DNA of 64,000 nt, from positions 1-64,000 of the forward strand of contig JAUHYW010000034.1 of the NCBI GenBank assembly GCA_030426085.1, written 5' to 3'. Under the pieces are notes generated by a model. The model worked only from the letters and a program-made list of their open reading frames with translations. It did not search any database and had not been told where the DNA came from. This stretch comes from a bacterium. Its GTDB lineage: Bacteria > Myxococcota_A > Bradymonadia > UBA7976 > UBA1532. The position numbers and the translations under genes were made by a program. Of this stretch, positions 26,610 to 35,068 are shown one piece after another (within the stretch, counting starts at the first letter, position 1; each line of letters begins with the position of its first letter).

Positions 26610-27679
26610 TCTTCGGCGGCCCATCGGTGGCAGGCGCCGTCCGCGTCGCGCTCGAACGGGCACAGCTCGCCGCTCTCGGTGAGCCAGAACGCCCGGCGGC
26701 TGGTGCCGAGGCTCACGTCGGGCGCGAACACATCCTGGAAGCCCGCCCCGTTCGTCCTCAGCCGCACCCGGTAGGTGCCGGGGTACATCCGGGCGAAGAA
26801 GTCCCGGCCGTCGGCGCTGCGCACCGGCGCGATGTGCACCCGATCGGTGTTCGACGGCTCGAAGACCACCGCCGCCGCCGCGCCGCCCTCCGCGACCCCG
26901 TTGCGGGGCAGCGGTCGATCCGGATCGTCGCGCTCGAGGCGCCCCCACACGTCGATGACGGGCACGTCGAAGACCTCGTCCCGCTCGACCTCCCGGTACA
27001 GCAGCAGCAGATCCAGCTCGGCCATACCCGGCGGGATGGCGCTCGCCGGCTGCACCCACGGGCAGCCGTCGAGGCACGGGGCGTCGTGCGTCGGCTGGTA
27101 GAACACCCGGAACGCCTCGGCGGGCAGGTTCATGTGGAACCGGGCCGGCCCCGTCGGGGGCAGCGCCACCCGATGCCGGCGCTCGGTGTGCATGTGCTCC
27201 AGCAGCAGATACCCCCGCCGGACCGCCGCTTCCGGGGTGTCCTCGGGCAGCGGCTGGCCGTCGAGGGTGACCTCGCCCCGCACGGCGGTGACCCCGATGG
27301 TGTAGGTCAGGGCGACGTCCGATCGGATGCGGACCGCGTCTCGGGTCACACGTGCGCCCAGCGGGGGGCCCGGCTCCCCGGCCGGGGCGTGGCAGTGACG
27401 GATCCAGTAGCTCCCCGGGGGCACCTCGATCTCGAAGTCGAACGGCCCCGGGCCGGGCGGCAGCGCCGCGGTGGTGAAGCGGTCGCGGCTGACAGACTGA
27501 GTCAGCACCAGCCACCGGCGCTCGTCGAGGACGGGGCCCGGGGTCTCGAGGCGGATGCGGACGGTGACCGGGCAGCCCTCACCTTCACAGGGGGGCTCGA
27601 CGATGTCTTCGGGCAGGGGCTCGCCGCACCCGAAGGCGAGGGCGAGGGCGAGCAGGCAGGCGGCGCAGCGGGCGGGCAT
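26594..27679 (-). CDS. Lipoprotein of unknown function
   Basis: 361 residues. MPARCAACLLALALAFGC carries a lipobox (AFGC, Cys at 18), so it should be lipid-anchored. The body is mostly beta: FDFEIEVPPGSYWIRHCHAP and GVTAVRGEVTLDGQPLPED look like carboxypeptidase-regulatory or transthyretin-like strands, and a similar block, YPGTYRVRLRTNGAGFQDVF, is near the C-terminus. Such repeated 'PGxYxVR' blocks suggest Ig-like domains. It converges with the ccm operon and lies 79 bp downstream of a methyltransferase on the same strand. Confidence 0.75.
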   Translation of the reverse strand: MPARCAACLLALALAFGCGEPLPEDIVEPPCEGEGCPVTVRIRLETPGPVLDERRWLVLTQSVSRDRFTTAALPPGPGPFDFEIEVPPGSYWIRHCHAPAGEPGPPLGARVTRDAVRIRSDVALTYTIGVTAVRGEVTLDGQPLPEDTPEAAVRRGYLLLEHMHTERRHRVALPPTGPARFHMNLPAEAFRVFYQPTHDAPCLDGCPWVQPASAIPPGMAELDLLLLYREVERDEVFDVPVIDVWGRLERDDPDRPLPRNGVAEGGAAAAVVFEPSNTDRVHIAPVRSADGRDFFARMYPGTYRVRLRTNGAGFQDVFAPDVSLGTSRRAFWLTESGELCPFERDADGACHRWAAEDLYGE

Positions 27680-27758
27680 GGGCGCTCCTTTCGTGGGTGC
27701 CCATGGTCGCCGGCCGCGGGGGTGGGGCCGGAGCGAAAAAGTCTTCGCCCCGGCGCGC

Positions 27759-28406
27759 TCAGCTCGCCGCCTGCGCCGCCGGGCTGTAGCCGGTGGCGAT
27801 CGAATAGACCCCCAGCATCGTCTCCTCCACCGTCACCCGCTCGAGGTGCTGCTCGACGCAGGCCCCGATGCGGTTGTCGGGGATGCCCGAGACATACGGG
27901 GCCTTGAGGTCGATCCAGGCCCGGCTGAGCCGGTGATACCACCGGCTGTGATGCTTCCAGGAGTCGGCCACCACGATCCGCCGGCCCGGCTTCACCAGGG
28001 CGGCGCAGCGGGCCAGGATCGCCTCGTAGACCGGGATGGTGCTCAGCGAGAGGCAGAAGATCGCCGCATCGGCCGGCTCGGGCCCGGTGTACGCGGTGAG
28101 GTCGGCCTGCACGATCTCGACGTTGTCCCAGCCGTGCTGCTCGACCCGCGCCCGGGCGACGTCGAGCATGCCCGCGGAGAGATCGACCCCGATGACCCGG
28201 CCGGTGGGCCCGACCGCCTCGACCAGCCGCTCGAAGAGCAGGCCGGTGCCGCAGCCGAGGTCGTAGACCGTGTCGCCGGGCCGCGCCCCGAGCGCGGCCA
28301 CCGCCTGCCGGTGGAACCGGCGCAGGATGAGCGCGGTGAGATCATAGCGGCGGGAGAAGTCATCGTAGTGGGCCTGGGTGCCCTCGGTGGTCTGCGTCCC
28401 GGGCAT
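27759..28406 (-). CDS. Class I SAM-dependent methyltransferase
   Basis: 215 residues. Motif I is DTVYDLGCGTGLLFERLVEA with motif II VIGVDLSAGMLDVARARVE, followed by EIVQADLTAY and the post-III PGRRIVVADSW strand. It resembles small-molecule methyltransferases of the UbiE/phospholipid N-methyltransferase type (YDDFSRRYDLTALILRRFHR is similar to the UbiE N-terminus), but the substrate cannot be read. ATG at 28406 has GGAGGGG upstream; a 17-codon upstream extension is discarded. The gene is divergent from the YtfJ-like gene. Confidence 0.85.
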   Translation of the reverse strand: MPGTQTTEGTQAHYDDFSRRYDLTALILRRFHRQAVAALGARPGDTVYDLGCGTGLLFERLVEAVGPTGRVIGVDLSAGMLDVARARVEQHGWDNVEIVQADLTAYTGPEPADAAIFCLSLSTIPVYEAILARCAALVKPGRRIVVADSWKHHSRWYHRLSRAWIDLKAPYVSGIPDNRIGACVEQHLERVTVEETMLGVYSIATGYSPAAQAAS

Positions 28407-28641
28407 CGGCCCCTCCTCTCGGTAGACGGGGCGCCGTCGACACCCCGGAGCGGGCACGAGCGGCGCACCCTACTCCATATACTGCGTGGTCTGCCGCCGA
28501 GAACCGCGACGGACCCCCGCGGGCCGCCGCGTCGCGGTCTCCCGGGGGGTTCCTCGCCGCCGGGAGGTTTCTCGCCGCCGCGGGGTTTCTCCCCGCTTCC
28601 CGCGTCACGTATCGTCGAGACGCCACGCTTGGAGGACCCTC
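28407..28641. other. Divergent intergenic region with local repeats
   Basis: 235 bp without a gene. An AT-rich patch at 28471-28485 reads TATACT on the plus strand (28478-28483), a possible -10 for the downstream gene. Between about 28545 and 28600 there are three imperfect copies of a GGTTTCTCGCCGCCG-like unit. No terminator seen. Confidence 0.35.
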
Positions 28642-29214
28642 ATGCGCCTGCCACTCCTGCTCGCCGCCGCCTGCACCTTGATCGCGGGCCCCGCCCTCGC
28701 CGCGCCGAAGGCCGGCGACCCGCTGCCCCGCCTCGTGCTCAGCGGCGAAGACGAGGGCCTCATGCGGCGGGTCGGCGACGACGACGTCGCCTACGCCCGG
28801 TTCGACACCGGCAAGACCCTCGCCCGGGGCAAGGTCTACCTGCTCACCTACCTCGCCGCCCGGCGCAGTGCCCAGAAGATGAGCCAGCCGCTCAAGAAGG
28901 CGCTGAAGAGCCGCCCGCCCAACGCGAAGTACCAGCCGGTCAACTTCATGAACCTCGACGACTGCATCTTCGGCACCTGCGGCTTCGCCCGGGGCCAGTT
29001 CGAAGACCACCTGCACGCCCAGCCGACGGTGGTGCACGTCGTCGACGAAGAGGGCCGCGGCCGCAAGCTGTGGGGCGCCCAGGAGGAGGGGGTGTCGGTC
29101 TACGTCGTCGACCACACCGGGGTCATCACCCACATCGCCCGGGGGCCGCTGACCGCCGCCTCGGCGCAGGCCGTCCGGGACGCGATCGACGCCGCGGTGG
29201 CCAAGGTGCCCTGA
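28642..29214 (+). CDS. YtfJ-family periplasmic protein
   Basis: 190 residues. Signal peptide (MRLPLLLAAACTLIAGPALA) and a thioredoxin-like fold without a CxxC pair. The segments KVYLLTYLAARRSAQKMSQP, YQPVNFMNLDDCIFGTCGF and VSVYVVDHTGVITHIARGPL align by eye with E. coli YtfJ (its 'IAGRTSAKEKN', 'IVNTDDAIPGSG' and 'VVVLDKDGRVQWAKDGALT' blocks). YtfJ's function is not established. GGAGG precedes the ATG at 28642. Cys residues at ADDCIFGTC-like positions (DDCIFGTC) are an addition compared with YtfJ. Confidence 0.78.
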   Translation: MRLPLLLAAACTLIAGPALAAPKAGDPLPRLVLSGEDEGLMRRVGDDDVAYARFDTGKTLARGKVYLLTYLAARRSAQKMSQPLKKALKSRPPNAKYQPVNFMNLDDCIFGTCGFARGQFEDHLHAQPTVVHVVDEEGRGRKLWGAQEEGVSVYVVDHTGVITHIARGPLTAASAQAVRDAIDAAVAKVP

Positions 29215-29349
29215 GGCCGATCGGGCCGGTGGGCGGCTGTTCGTGACCTCGCGGATACTTTCAGCTTCTTTCAGACATACCGAAAGCGGATGCCGGCTAG
29301 GCTCTGCGCGGGCGCTCGGCGCCCGACAACCCCTGCTGGAGCAACCGCC

Positions 29350-29793
29350 ATGGCCAACGTCGAGATCGTCAGCTCGTCCTTCTCCGAATCCGGGGACCAG
29401 ATCACCGGAGAGGTCACCTGCGAGATCACCTTCACCGAGACCGAGAAGACGCTCGAGATGGGCTTTCACGCCCGCACGATCCTGCGGGCGTCGAACGCCT
29501 CGACCGAGAGCGTGGTCCTGTCGAACAACCCGCGGATGGGCGGCATGATCTGCCTCGACGACCGGCGCCGCGAGAAGTGGGTCGGGCTGGGTGAGCTGGT
29601 GCATCCCGGCGGCAAGTCGACCCGGCAGATCACCATCCCCGTCTCGATGAGCCGAGCCGATCTGTTCGAGTACGGCCACCTCGTCCAGAAGTGGCTGGAG
29701 CAGTCCAACCGCGGCATCGACGTCGTGCGCGTCGAGATCGACCCCGACTTCGGTGGCTCGAAGAGCCGGACGCTCAAGGACCAGCGGCTCTGA
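29350..29793 (+). CDS. Small soluble protein of unknown function
   Basis: 147 residues, no signal or membrane segment. The N-terminal two thirds look like beta strands (ANVEIVSSSFSESGDQITGE, VTCEITFTETEK); the C-terminal part has a helix (SRADLFEYGHLVQKWLEQS) and ends in KSRTLKDQRL. Not recognised. It lies 30 bp before the methyltransferase gene and could be in one transcript with it and the carbamoyltransferase. Upstream (29258-29274) are two CTTTCAG heptamers spaced 10 bp apart, which could be a regulator site. Confidence 0.65.
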   Translation: MANVEIVSSSFSESGDQITGEVTCEITFTETEKTLEMGFHARTILRASNASTESVVLSNNPRMGGMICLDDRRREKWVGLGELVHPGGKSTRQITIPVSMSRADLFEYGHLVQKWLEQSNRGIDVVRVEIDPDFGGSKSRTLKDQRL

Positions 29794-29823
29794 TCGCCGT
29801 CCGGTGACCGGGAGGCAGGGGTG

Positions 29824-30666
29824 ATGGCGATGGCGATGCCGGCCGAGCGGGATCGACGGGTCTCGCAGCTCGCGGGATCGACCATCGTCACCGATCGCCT
29901 GGACCACACCCGGCCCGATCAGGTGCTGCCGCTGTTCGACGAGCAGCGGTTCTTCCTCGACGAACTGCCCCGGGGCACGCTCGATGGCGCCCGGGTGCTC
30001 GAGATCGGCGCCGGCAGCGGCGTGCTGTCGATCGCGCTGGCGAAGGCCGGCGCGGCCCGGGTGACGGCCCTCGAGATCAACCCCCGGGCGATGGACTTCG
30101 CCGCGTTCAACATCGAGCGCAACGGCGTCGCCGACCGGGTGGAGCTCGTGCCCGGCGACCGCTCGATCTACCGCCCCGTCTGGGGCCGACGGTTCGACTA
30201 CATCATCTCCAACCCGCCCTTCATGCCCGCGCCGCCGGGCGCGCTGTACCACCTGCACTCCGACGCCGGCTGGGTGGGCCTCGACTTCGTCGAGGCGATC
30301 CTGCGCGGCCTCGACGGACACCTCGCCGACGGGGGGCGGGCCCAGCTCGTGACCGGCGCGCCGGGGGGCGAGGACGGACCCGCCCACCTGTGCGACCTCA
30401 TCCGTCGGCGCTCGCCGGGCGCGGCGACGGTCGTCGTCAGCCCGCTGCGGGCGCTCTTCACCGACTGCGCAGTGCGGCTGAAGGGCGGCCCCGACGCGGC
30501 GGCGCGCATGCACGAGCTGCGGCGCCGCGCTGCGCAGGCCGGCGCGACCCACATGTATCTGTGCGTGGTGCACCTGCGGAAGACGCCCGGCCCGCTCGAG
30601 GTGCGAACCGCGAAGCAGCCCTACGATCTCGACCGGCTGCTGCCCGCCGTCGAGGGGCCGAGGTAG
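29824..30666 (+). CDS. SAM-dependent methyltransferase with NPPF motif
   Basis: 280 residues. Motif I is ARVLEIGAGSGVLSIALAKA, motif II VTALEINPRAMDFAAFNIER, and the catalytic NPPF is in YIISNPPFMPAPPG, the signature of N-methyltransferases such as PrmC/HemK and TrmN-like enzymes. A C-terminal domain of about 80 residues ends the protein. GGAGG at 29811 lies eight bases from the ATG at 29824 (GTG at 29821 and ATG at 29830 are possible alternatives). The stop is three bases before the carbamoyltransferase start, so the two enzymes probably act on the same substrate. Confidence 0.82.
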   Translation: MAMAMPAERDRRVSQLAGSTIVTDRLDHTRPDQVLPLFDEQRFFLDELPRGTLDGARVLEIGAGSGVLSIALAKAGAARVTALEINPRAMDFAAFNIERNGVADRVELVPGDRSIYRPVWGRRFDYIISNPPFMPAPPGALYHLHSDAGWVGLDFVEAILRGLDGHLADGGRAQLVTGAPGGEDGPAHLCDLIRRRSPGAATVVVSPLRALFTDCAVRLKGGPDAAARMHELRRRAAQAGATHMYLCVVHLRKTPGPLEVRTAKQPYDLDRLLPAVEGPR

Positions 30667-30669
30667 CCG

Positions 30670-32379
30670 GTGTACATCCTGGGCATCAACGCGGTCTTCC
30701 ACGAGTCGGCGGCGTGCCTCATCGAAGACGGGCGCCTGATCGCGGCCGCCGAGGAGGAGCGCTTCAACCGGCGGAAGCACGGGAAGCGCGCCCTCGGCCA
30801 CAACGTCGACGAGCTGCCGTGGCAGGCCATCGGATACTGCCTCGCAGAGGCCGGCATCTCGCCGGCGCAGGTCGACGCGGTGGGCTACTCCGCTTCGCCG
30901 GCCGCGTACCGCGCGGCGGACGACGAGCCCATGGGCGGGGCGGGCGATGACTTCTTCGCCGCGTTCGATCGCATCCCCCGGCGGCTCGCCGAGCGCGGCT
31001 TTCGCTGCGCGCCGACCTGGATCGAGCACCATGTGGCCCACGCGGCCTCGGCCTTCTTCGTCTCGCCCTTCGACGAGGCGGCGATCCTCGTCGTCGACGG
31101 GCGGGGCGAGGGCGACTCGGCGTGGCTGGGGCATGGGCGGGGGCGTCACCTCCGCCCGGTCGACGCGGTGCCGCTGCCGGCCTCCATCGGGTTCTTGTGG
31201 GAGCTCTTCGCGGTCTTCCTCGGCTTCGGCATCTACGAGGCGGCCAAGGTGATGGGGCTCGCCGCCTACGGCCACCCGGCGCGGTTCGCGGCGGCGCTGG
31301 AGCGCATCGCGCCGCCGCTGCCCGATGGCACGTTCGCGATCGACGACGCGATCACCCGGTTCCGGTCGATGCGGTACTACCCGCCGGGGGCCGATCTCAC
31401 GGCGCTGAGCGCGCTGGTCGGGGTGCCCCCCCGGGACCCCGACGACTCCATCGGCGTCGCTCACCGGGGCCTCGCCGCCGCCTTGCAGCACCACACCGAC
31501 ACCCTGCTCGGCGGCCTCGCCCGGCGGCTGCACGCGGCCACCGGCGCGCGGGCTCTGTGCGTCGCCGGCGGCGTCGGGCTCAACTGCGTCAGCAACCGCA
31601 AGCTGCTCGTCGACGGCCCGTTCGACCGGCTCTTCGTGCAGCCGGCGGCCCACGACGCCGGCACGGCGCTCGGCGCGGCGTATCACATCTGGCACACCGC
31701 GCTGGGCCGGACCGAGCGGCACCCGATGACCCACGCCTACCTCGGGCCGGCCTACGACGACGCCGAGATCGAGCAGCGGCTGAAGGCGCGCGGCGTGCCC
31801 TATCGCCGCTCGGACGACATCGCGGCCGACGTCGCCCGCCTGATCGCGGGCGGGGCCGTCGTCGGCGTCTTCCAGGGGCGCATGGAGCTCGGCCCCCGGG
31901 CCCTCGGCAACCGCAGCCTGCTGGCCGACCCCCGCGACCCGGGCGTGCGGGACATGCTCAACCGCAAGGTGAAGCACCGGGAGTACTTCCGGCCGTTCGC
32001 CCCGAGCGTGCTCGAAGAAGAGGCCGGGCGCTGGTTCGCCATCGAGCGGCCGACCTCGGCCACGGAATACATGCTGACGACGTGGCCGGTGCGGCCCGAG
32101 GTGCGCGACCGGATCCCAGCCGTGGTGCACATCGACGGATCGGCCCGGGTCCAGGTCGTGCGCCGGGCGGCGAACCCCCGATTCCACGCGATCCTGACGG
32201 CGTTCCACCGGCTGACCGGGGTGCCGGTGCTGCTCAACACCTCGTTCAACGACAGCGAGCCGATCGTCTGCTCGCCGGACGACGCGCTGAACACCTTCGG
32301 CAAGACCCGGATCGACCGGCTGGCCATGGGCGGCTTCATCGTCGGTGAGGCTCAGGCGACCCCGGCCGCGGGGGCCTGA
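30670..32379 (+). CDS. NodU/TobZ-family carbamoyltransferase
   Basis: 569 residues. O-carbamoyltransferases of this family make carbamoyl-AMP from carbamoyl phosphate and ATP in the Kae1-like N-terminal domain and transfer the carbamoyl group to a hydroxyl. Seen here: YILGINAVFHESAACLIEDG at the start, metal-binding EHHVAHAASAFF, GGVGLNCVSNRKL, GRMELGPRALGNRSLLADPR, KHREYFRPFAPSVL and LLNTSFNDSEPIV. GTG start three bases after the methyltransferase stop. Known members decorate nodulation factors, aminoglycosides or surface sugars; no glycosyltransferase or polyketide genes are next to it, so the acceptor is unknown. Confidence 0.92.
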   Translation: MYILGINAVFHESAACLIEDGRLIAAAEEERFNRRKHGKRALGHNVDELPWQAIGYCLAEAGISPAQVDAVGYSASPAAYRAADDEPMGGAGDDFFAAFDRIPRRLAERGFRCAPTWIEHHVAHAASAFFVSPFDEAAILVVDGRGEGDSAWLGHGRGRHLRPVDAVPLPASIGFLWELFAVFLGFGIYEAAKVMGLAAYGHPARFAAALERIAPPLPDGTFAIDDAITRFRSMRYYPPGADLTALSALVGVPPRDPDDSIGVAHRGLAAALQHHTDTLLGGLARRLHAATGARALCVAGGVGLNCVSNRKLLVDGPFDRLFVQPAAHDAGTALGAAYHIWHTALGRTERHPMTHAYLGPAYDDAEIEQRLKARGVPYRRSDDIAADVARLIAGGAVVGVFQGRMELGPRALGNRSLLADPRDPGVRDMLNRKVKHREYFRPFAPSVLEEEAGRWFAIERPTSATEYMLTTWPVRPEVRDRIPAVVHIDGSARVQVVRRAANPRFHAILTAFHRLTGVPVLLNTSFNDSEPIVCSPDDALNTFGKTRIDRLAMGGFIVGEAQATPAAGA

Positions 32380-32443
32380 TCGACCCTGGTCGTCGATGTA
32401 GGCCCATGTGTGTACATTTCCAGTGCATCCCCCGCAGGGGCCG

Positions 32444-32452
32444 TGCTATCAA
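32444..32452 (+). promoter_or_regulatory. Extended -10 element, possible leaderless promoter
   Basis: TGC-TATCAA (TATCAA at 32447-32452) lies six bases before the ATG at 32459, in an A-rich patch, with no Shine-Dalgarno between. No good -35 is seen. This supports ATG 32459, not the upstream start at 32408, for the transglycosylase gene. Confidence 0.4.
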
Positions 32453-32458
32453 AAACTC

Positions 32459-35068
32459 ATGGTGGGACGATACTTCGCTGGGTTCGGGTCGCTGATCGGG
32501 CTGCTCTTCGCGCTGTCGGCGCCGGCCGCGGCGGACGGGTGGCCGGGGGTCGCGGTGCCCGACGAGGACGCCTTCGCCCGGGGCTGGGGCCGTGACCTGA
32601 CCCCGGCCGAGTCGGCCGAGGCCGCCACGAAGATGCTGCGCGAGGCGGGCGACGGGCCGCACGCCGAGCAGACGAAGGCCACCGCCCGACTCATGCGCGG
32701 GCTGGCCCGCTATCGCCAGGGGCTCTACCGCAGCGCCGCCCGCGACCTGGGGCGCGCCGCCCGGGGCCCGATCCACAACCCCGACGTCGCCGCCTTCTTC
32801 CAGGCCGAGTCGCTGTTCCACGCCGGCGATTACGCCGCGGCCCGCAAGCAGTTCGACCGCTTCGACCGCAAGCACCCCCACTCGACGTGGCGCCACCGGG
32901 CCGCGGTGCGGGTCGCCGACTGCGACATCGCGCTGGGCGATCACGCCGACGGCATCAAGGGCCTGACCCGCGCGCTGAAGCGCTACCCCGAGTACCCCCA
33001 CCGAGCCGCCATCCGCTTCGCGCTCTCCGAGGCCTCCCGGCTCGCCGGCCGCCTGGAAGACGCCGCGCAGTGGCTCGAGCGCATCGTGTGGGAGCTGCCC
33101 GAAGATCCGATGGCCCTCACCGCCCGCCGGGCCCTGGCCGCGTTCGAGGCGCAGGGGGTGGTGCCCGAGCCGCTGTCGGTGAGCGACGCCCACGACCGGG
33201 GCTACGACCTGCGCCGGCGCAAGTACTGGCCGGCGGCGCTCGACACGCTCCAGCCGCTGATCACCGACCCCCGGGCCGGGCGGGTCGACCGGTGGAAGGC
33301 CCGCTATCAGATCGCCCGCACGCTGTACCAGATGGAGCGCTACGAAGAGGCGGCCACCTCGTTCGCCGCCCTCGTCGACGACGCGCCGAGCAGCCGCCGA
33401 CGGAGCTGGGCCCGCCACTGGAAGGCGTACAGCCTCGAGCGCCTCGGTCGGCTCGATCAGGCGGCGCAGGCGCTCTTCGAAGCCAAGGGGTCGGTGAAGA
33501 GCCCCTCCGCCGAGGCGCTGTACAAGGTCGGCTGGCTGTACTTCGACGGGGCGCAGTACCCCAAGGCCCTGGAATACTTCCAGAAGTCGGCGAAGAAGGG
33601 CCGGACGTGGCGCCGCAAGACCCACTGGCTGCGCGCGTGGCTGGCCTATCGGCTGGGCGACTACGACGTCGCCGCCAAGGCGTTCAAGGCGCTCCAGCGC
33701 TCGAGCCGCAAGCGGGCCGATCGCTATGGCTACTGGCTGGCCCGCACGCTGGTGAAGCAGGGCGAGCTGGACGCCGCCGCCGACACCTGGCGGGGCATCA
33801 TCGACCAGTCGCCGCTGTCGTATTACGCCTATCAGGCCCGGGCCCGGCTGGTCGAGATCGGCCGCCCGCTGCTCGACGAGCCGGTGGCCCACGAGCCGCC
33901 CGAAGAGACCGAGGCCCGCGACGCGCCGCCCGAGGCCGGGGTGGACTGCGCGCCGGGATCGGAGCGCCCCGGCTGCCGCCTCGTCGCCGCCGGCGAGGTC
34001 ACCCCGCCCGAGTCGCCCGAAGAGGCCGCCGCCCGCCCCGGGGCCACCGAGGGCGAGGAGGCCCCGGTCTTCATCGTGCAGAAGCCCGCCGCGCCCGACG
34101 CCGTCGAGCTGCTGCGCGAGCTGTCCCGCCGGTGGGGCGGCGCGCTGCCCGATCTGGCGAAGGCCCACGAGCTGGCGGCCATCGGCGAGGACCGCTGGGC
34201 GCTCCTGACGCTGCGCCGGGTGAGCAACGAGCTGCGGGCGTTCTACCGGGCCGGCCGCAAGACCCGCCGCAACTGGCGCTACGTCGACGTGCCCTATGTC
34301 GACTACCGCAAGCTGGACAAGCCCCGGGCCGAGTGGGGCCGGACCATCCGCGAGGAGGGCCCCCGCAGCAGCCGCAAGCGCATCCGCTACCTGAGCAAGC
34401 GGCGCGACGCCGCCTTCTGGCCGCTGCTGCGCGACGCCTACGCCGCCGTGGGCGACTTCCACTACTTCCGGCGGCACTCGCGCAAAGAGGACCGGGTCAG
34501 CGGCCGCCCCGAGGGCCCGGGCAACGCGAAGTGGCGGAGGCGCTACGCCCGCGCCTTCCAGCCGCTGGTCGAAGAGCACGCGAAGCACTACGGCCTCGAC
34601 CCGCACTTCATCTGGGCGCTGATGACGGTCGAGTCGACCTACAACCCGTGGGCCATCAGCCGGGCGAGCGCCCGGGGGCTGATGCAGGTGATGCCCCACA
34701 CCGGCGCGCTGGTGGCCGATCGCATGCACTGGCGCAACTTCGGCCCGGCGCTGCTCTTCGAGCCCGAGGTGGCCACCGAGATGGCCGCCTGGTACTTCCA
34801 CCAGCTTCTGCGCAAGTTCAACGGCCAGTTGCCCCTGGCCATCGCCGGCTACAACGCCGGCCCCCACCGCGTCGCCTACTGGCTGACCCGCAAGGGTCAC
34901 CTGCCGATGGACGAGTTCATCGAGGAGATCCCGTACACCGAGGCCCGGGAGTACACCAAGAAGGTGCTGCGCTACCTGGCCCTGTATCGGCGCACCTACC
35001 AGGGCGACGACGCGCTGCGGGTGGGGCAGGTGATCGACCCGAAGTTCAGGGACAACATCAACTTCTGA
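32459..35068 (+). CDS. Soluble lytic murein transglycosylase with TPR region
   Basis: 869 residues. Signal peptide (VGRYFAGFGSLIGLLFALSA, cleavage after PAAA). Residues about 50-470 are TPR/Sel1-type helices (RQGLYRSAARDLGRAARG; ALYKVGWLYFDGAQYPKALE). A Pro/Glu-rich linker follows (about 475-545), then the SLT catalytic domain from about 700: ALMTVESTYNPWAISRASAR (catalytic Glu), GLMQVMPHTG and PLAIAGYNAGPHRVAYWL. The enzyme cleaves peptidoglycan glycan strands to 1,6-anhydromuropeptides in the periplasm, as in E. coli Slt70, whose helical ring the TPR-like part may replace. Stands alone. Confidence 0.92.
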   Translation: MVGRYFAGFGSLIGLLFALSAPAAADGWPGVAVPDEDAFARGWGRDLTPAESAEAATKMLREAGDGPHAEQTKATARLMRGLARYRQGLYRSAARDLGRAARGPIHNPDVAAFFQAESLFHAGDYAAARKQFDRFDRKHPHSTWRHRAAVRVADCDIALGDHADGIKGLTRALKRYPEYPHRAAIRFALSEASRLAGRLEDAAQWLERIVWELPEDPMALTARRALAAFEAQGVVPEPLSVSDAHDRGYDLRRRKYWPAALDTLQPLITDPRAGRVDRWKARYQIARTLYQMERYEEAATSFAALVDDAPSSRRRSWARHWKAYSLERLGRLDQAAQALFEAKGSVKSPSAEALYKVGWLYFDGAQYPKALEYFQKSAKKGRTWRRKTHWLRAWLAYRLGDYDVAAKAFKALQRSSRKRADRYGYWLARTLVKQGELDAAADTWRGIIDQSPLSYYAYQARARLVEIGRPLLDEPVAHEPPEETEARDAPPEAGVDCAPGSERPGCRLVAAGEVTPPESPEEAAARPGATEGEEAPVFIVQKPAAPDAVELLRELSRRWGGALPDLAKAHELAAIGEDRWALLTLRRVSNELRAFYRAGRKTRRNWRYVDVPYVDYRKLDKPRAEWGRTIREEGPRSSRKRIRYLSKRRDAAFWPLLRDAYAAVGDFHYFRRHSRKEDRVSGRPEGPGNAKWRRRYARAFQPLVEEHAKHYGLDPHFIWALMTVESTYNPWAISRASARGLMQVMPHTGALVADRMHWRNFGPALLFEPEVATEMAAWYFHQLLRKFNGQLPLAIAGYNAGPHRVAYWLTRKGHLPMDEFIEEIPYTEAREYTKKVLRYLALYRRTYQGDDALRVGQVIDPKFRDNINF

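Noticed and set aside
28360-32208. 1282-residue minus-strand open frame opposite the methyltransferase and carbamoyltransferase genes
   Set aside because: Lacks family motifs and is the reverse of clearly coding sequence.
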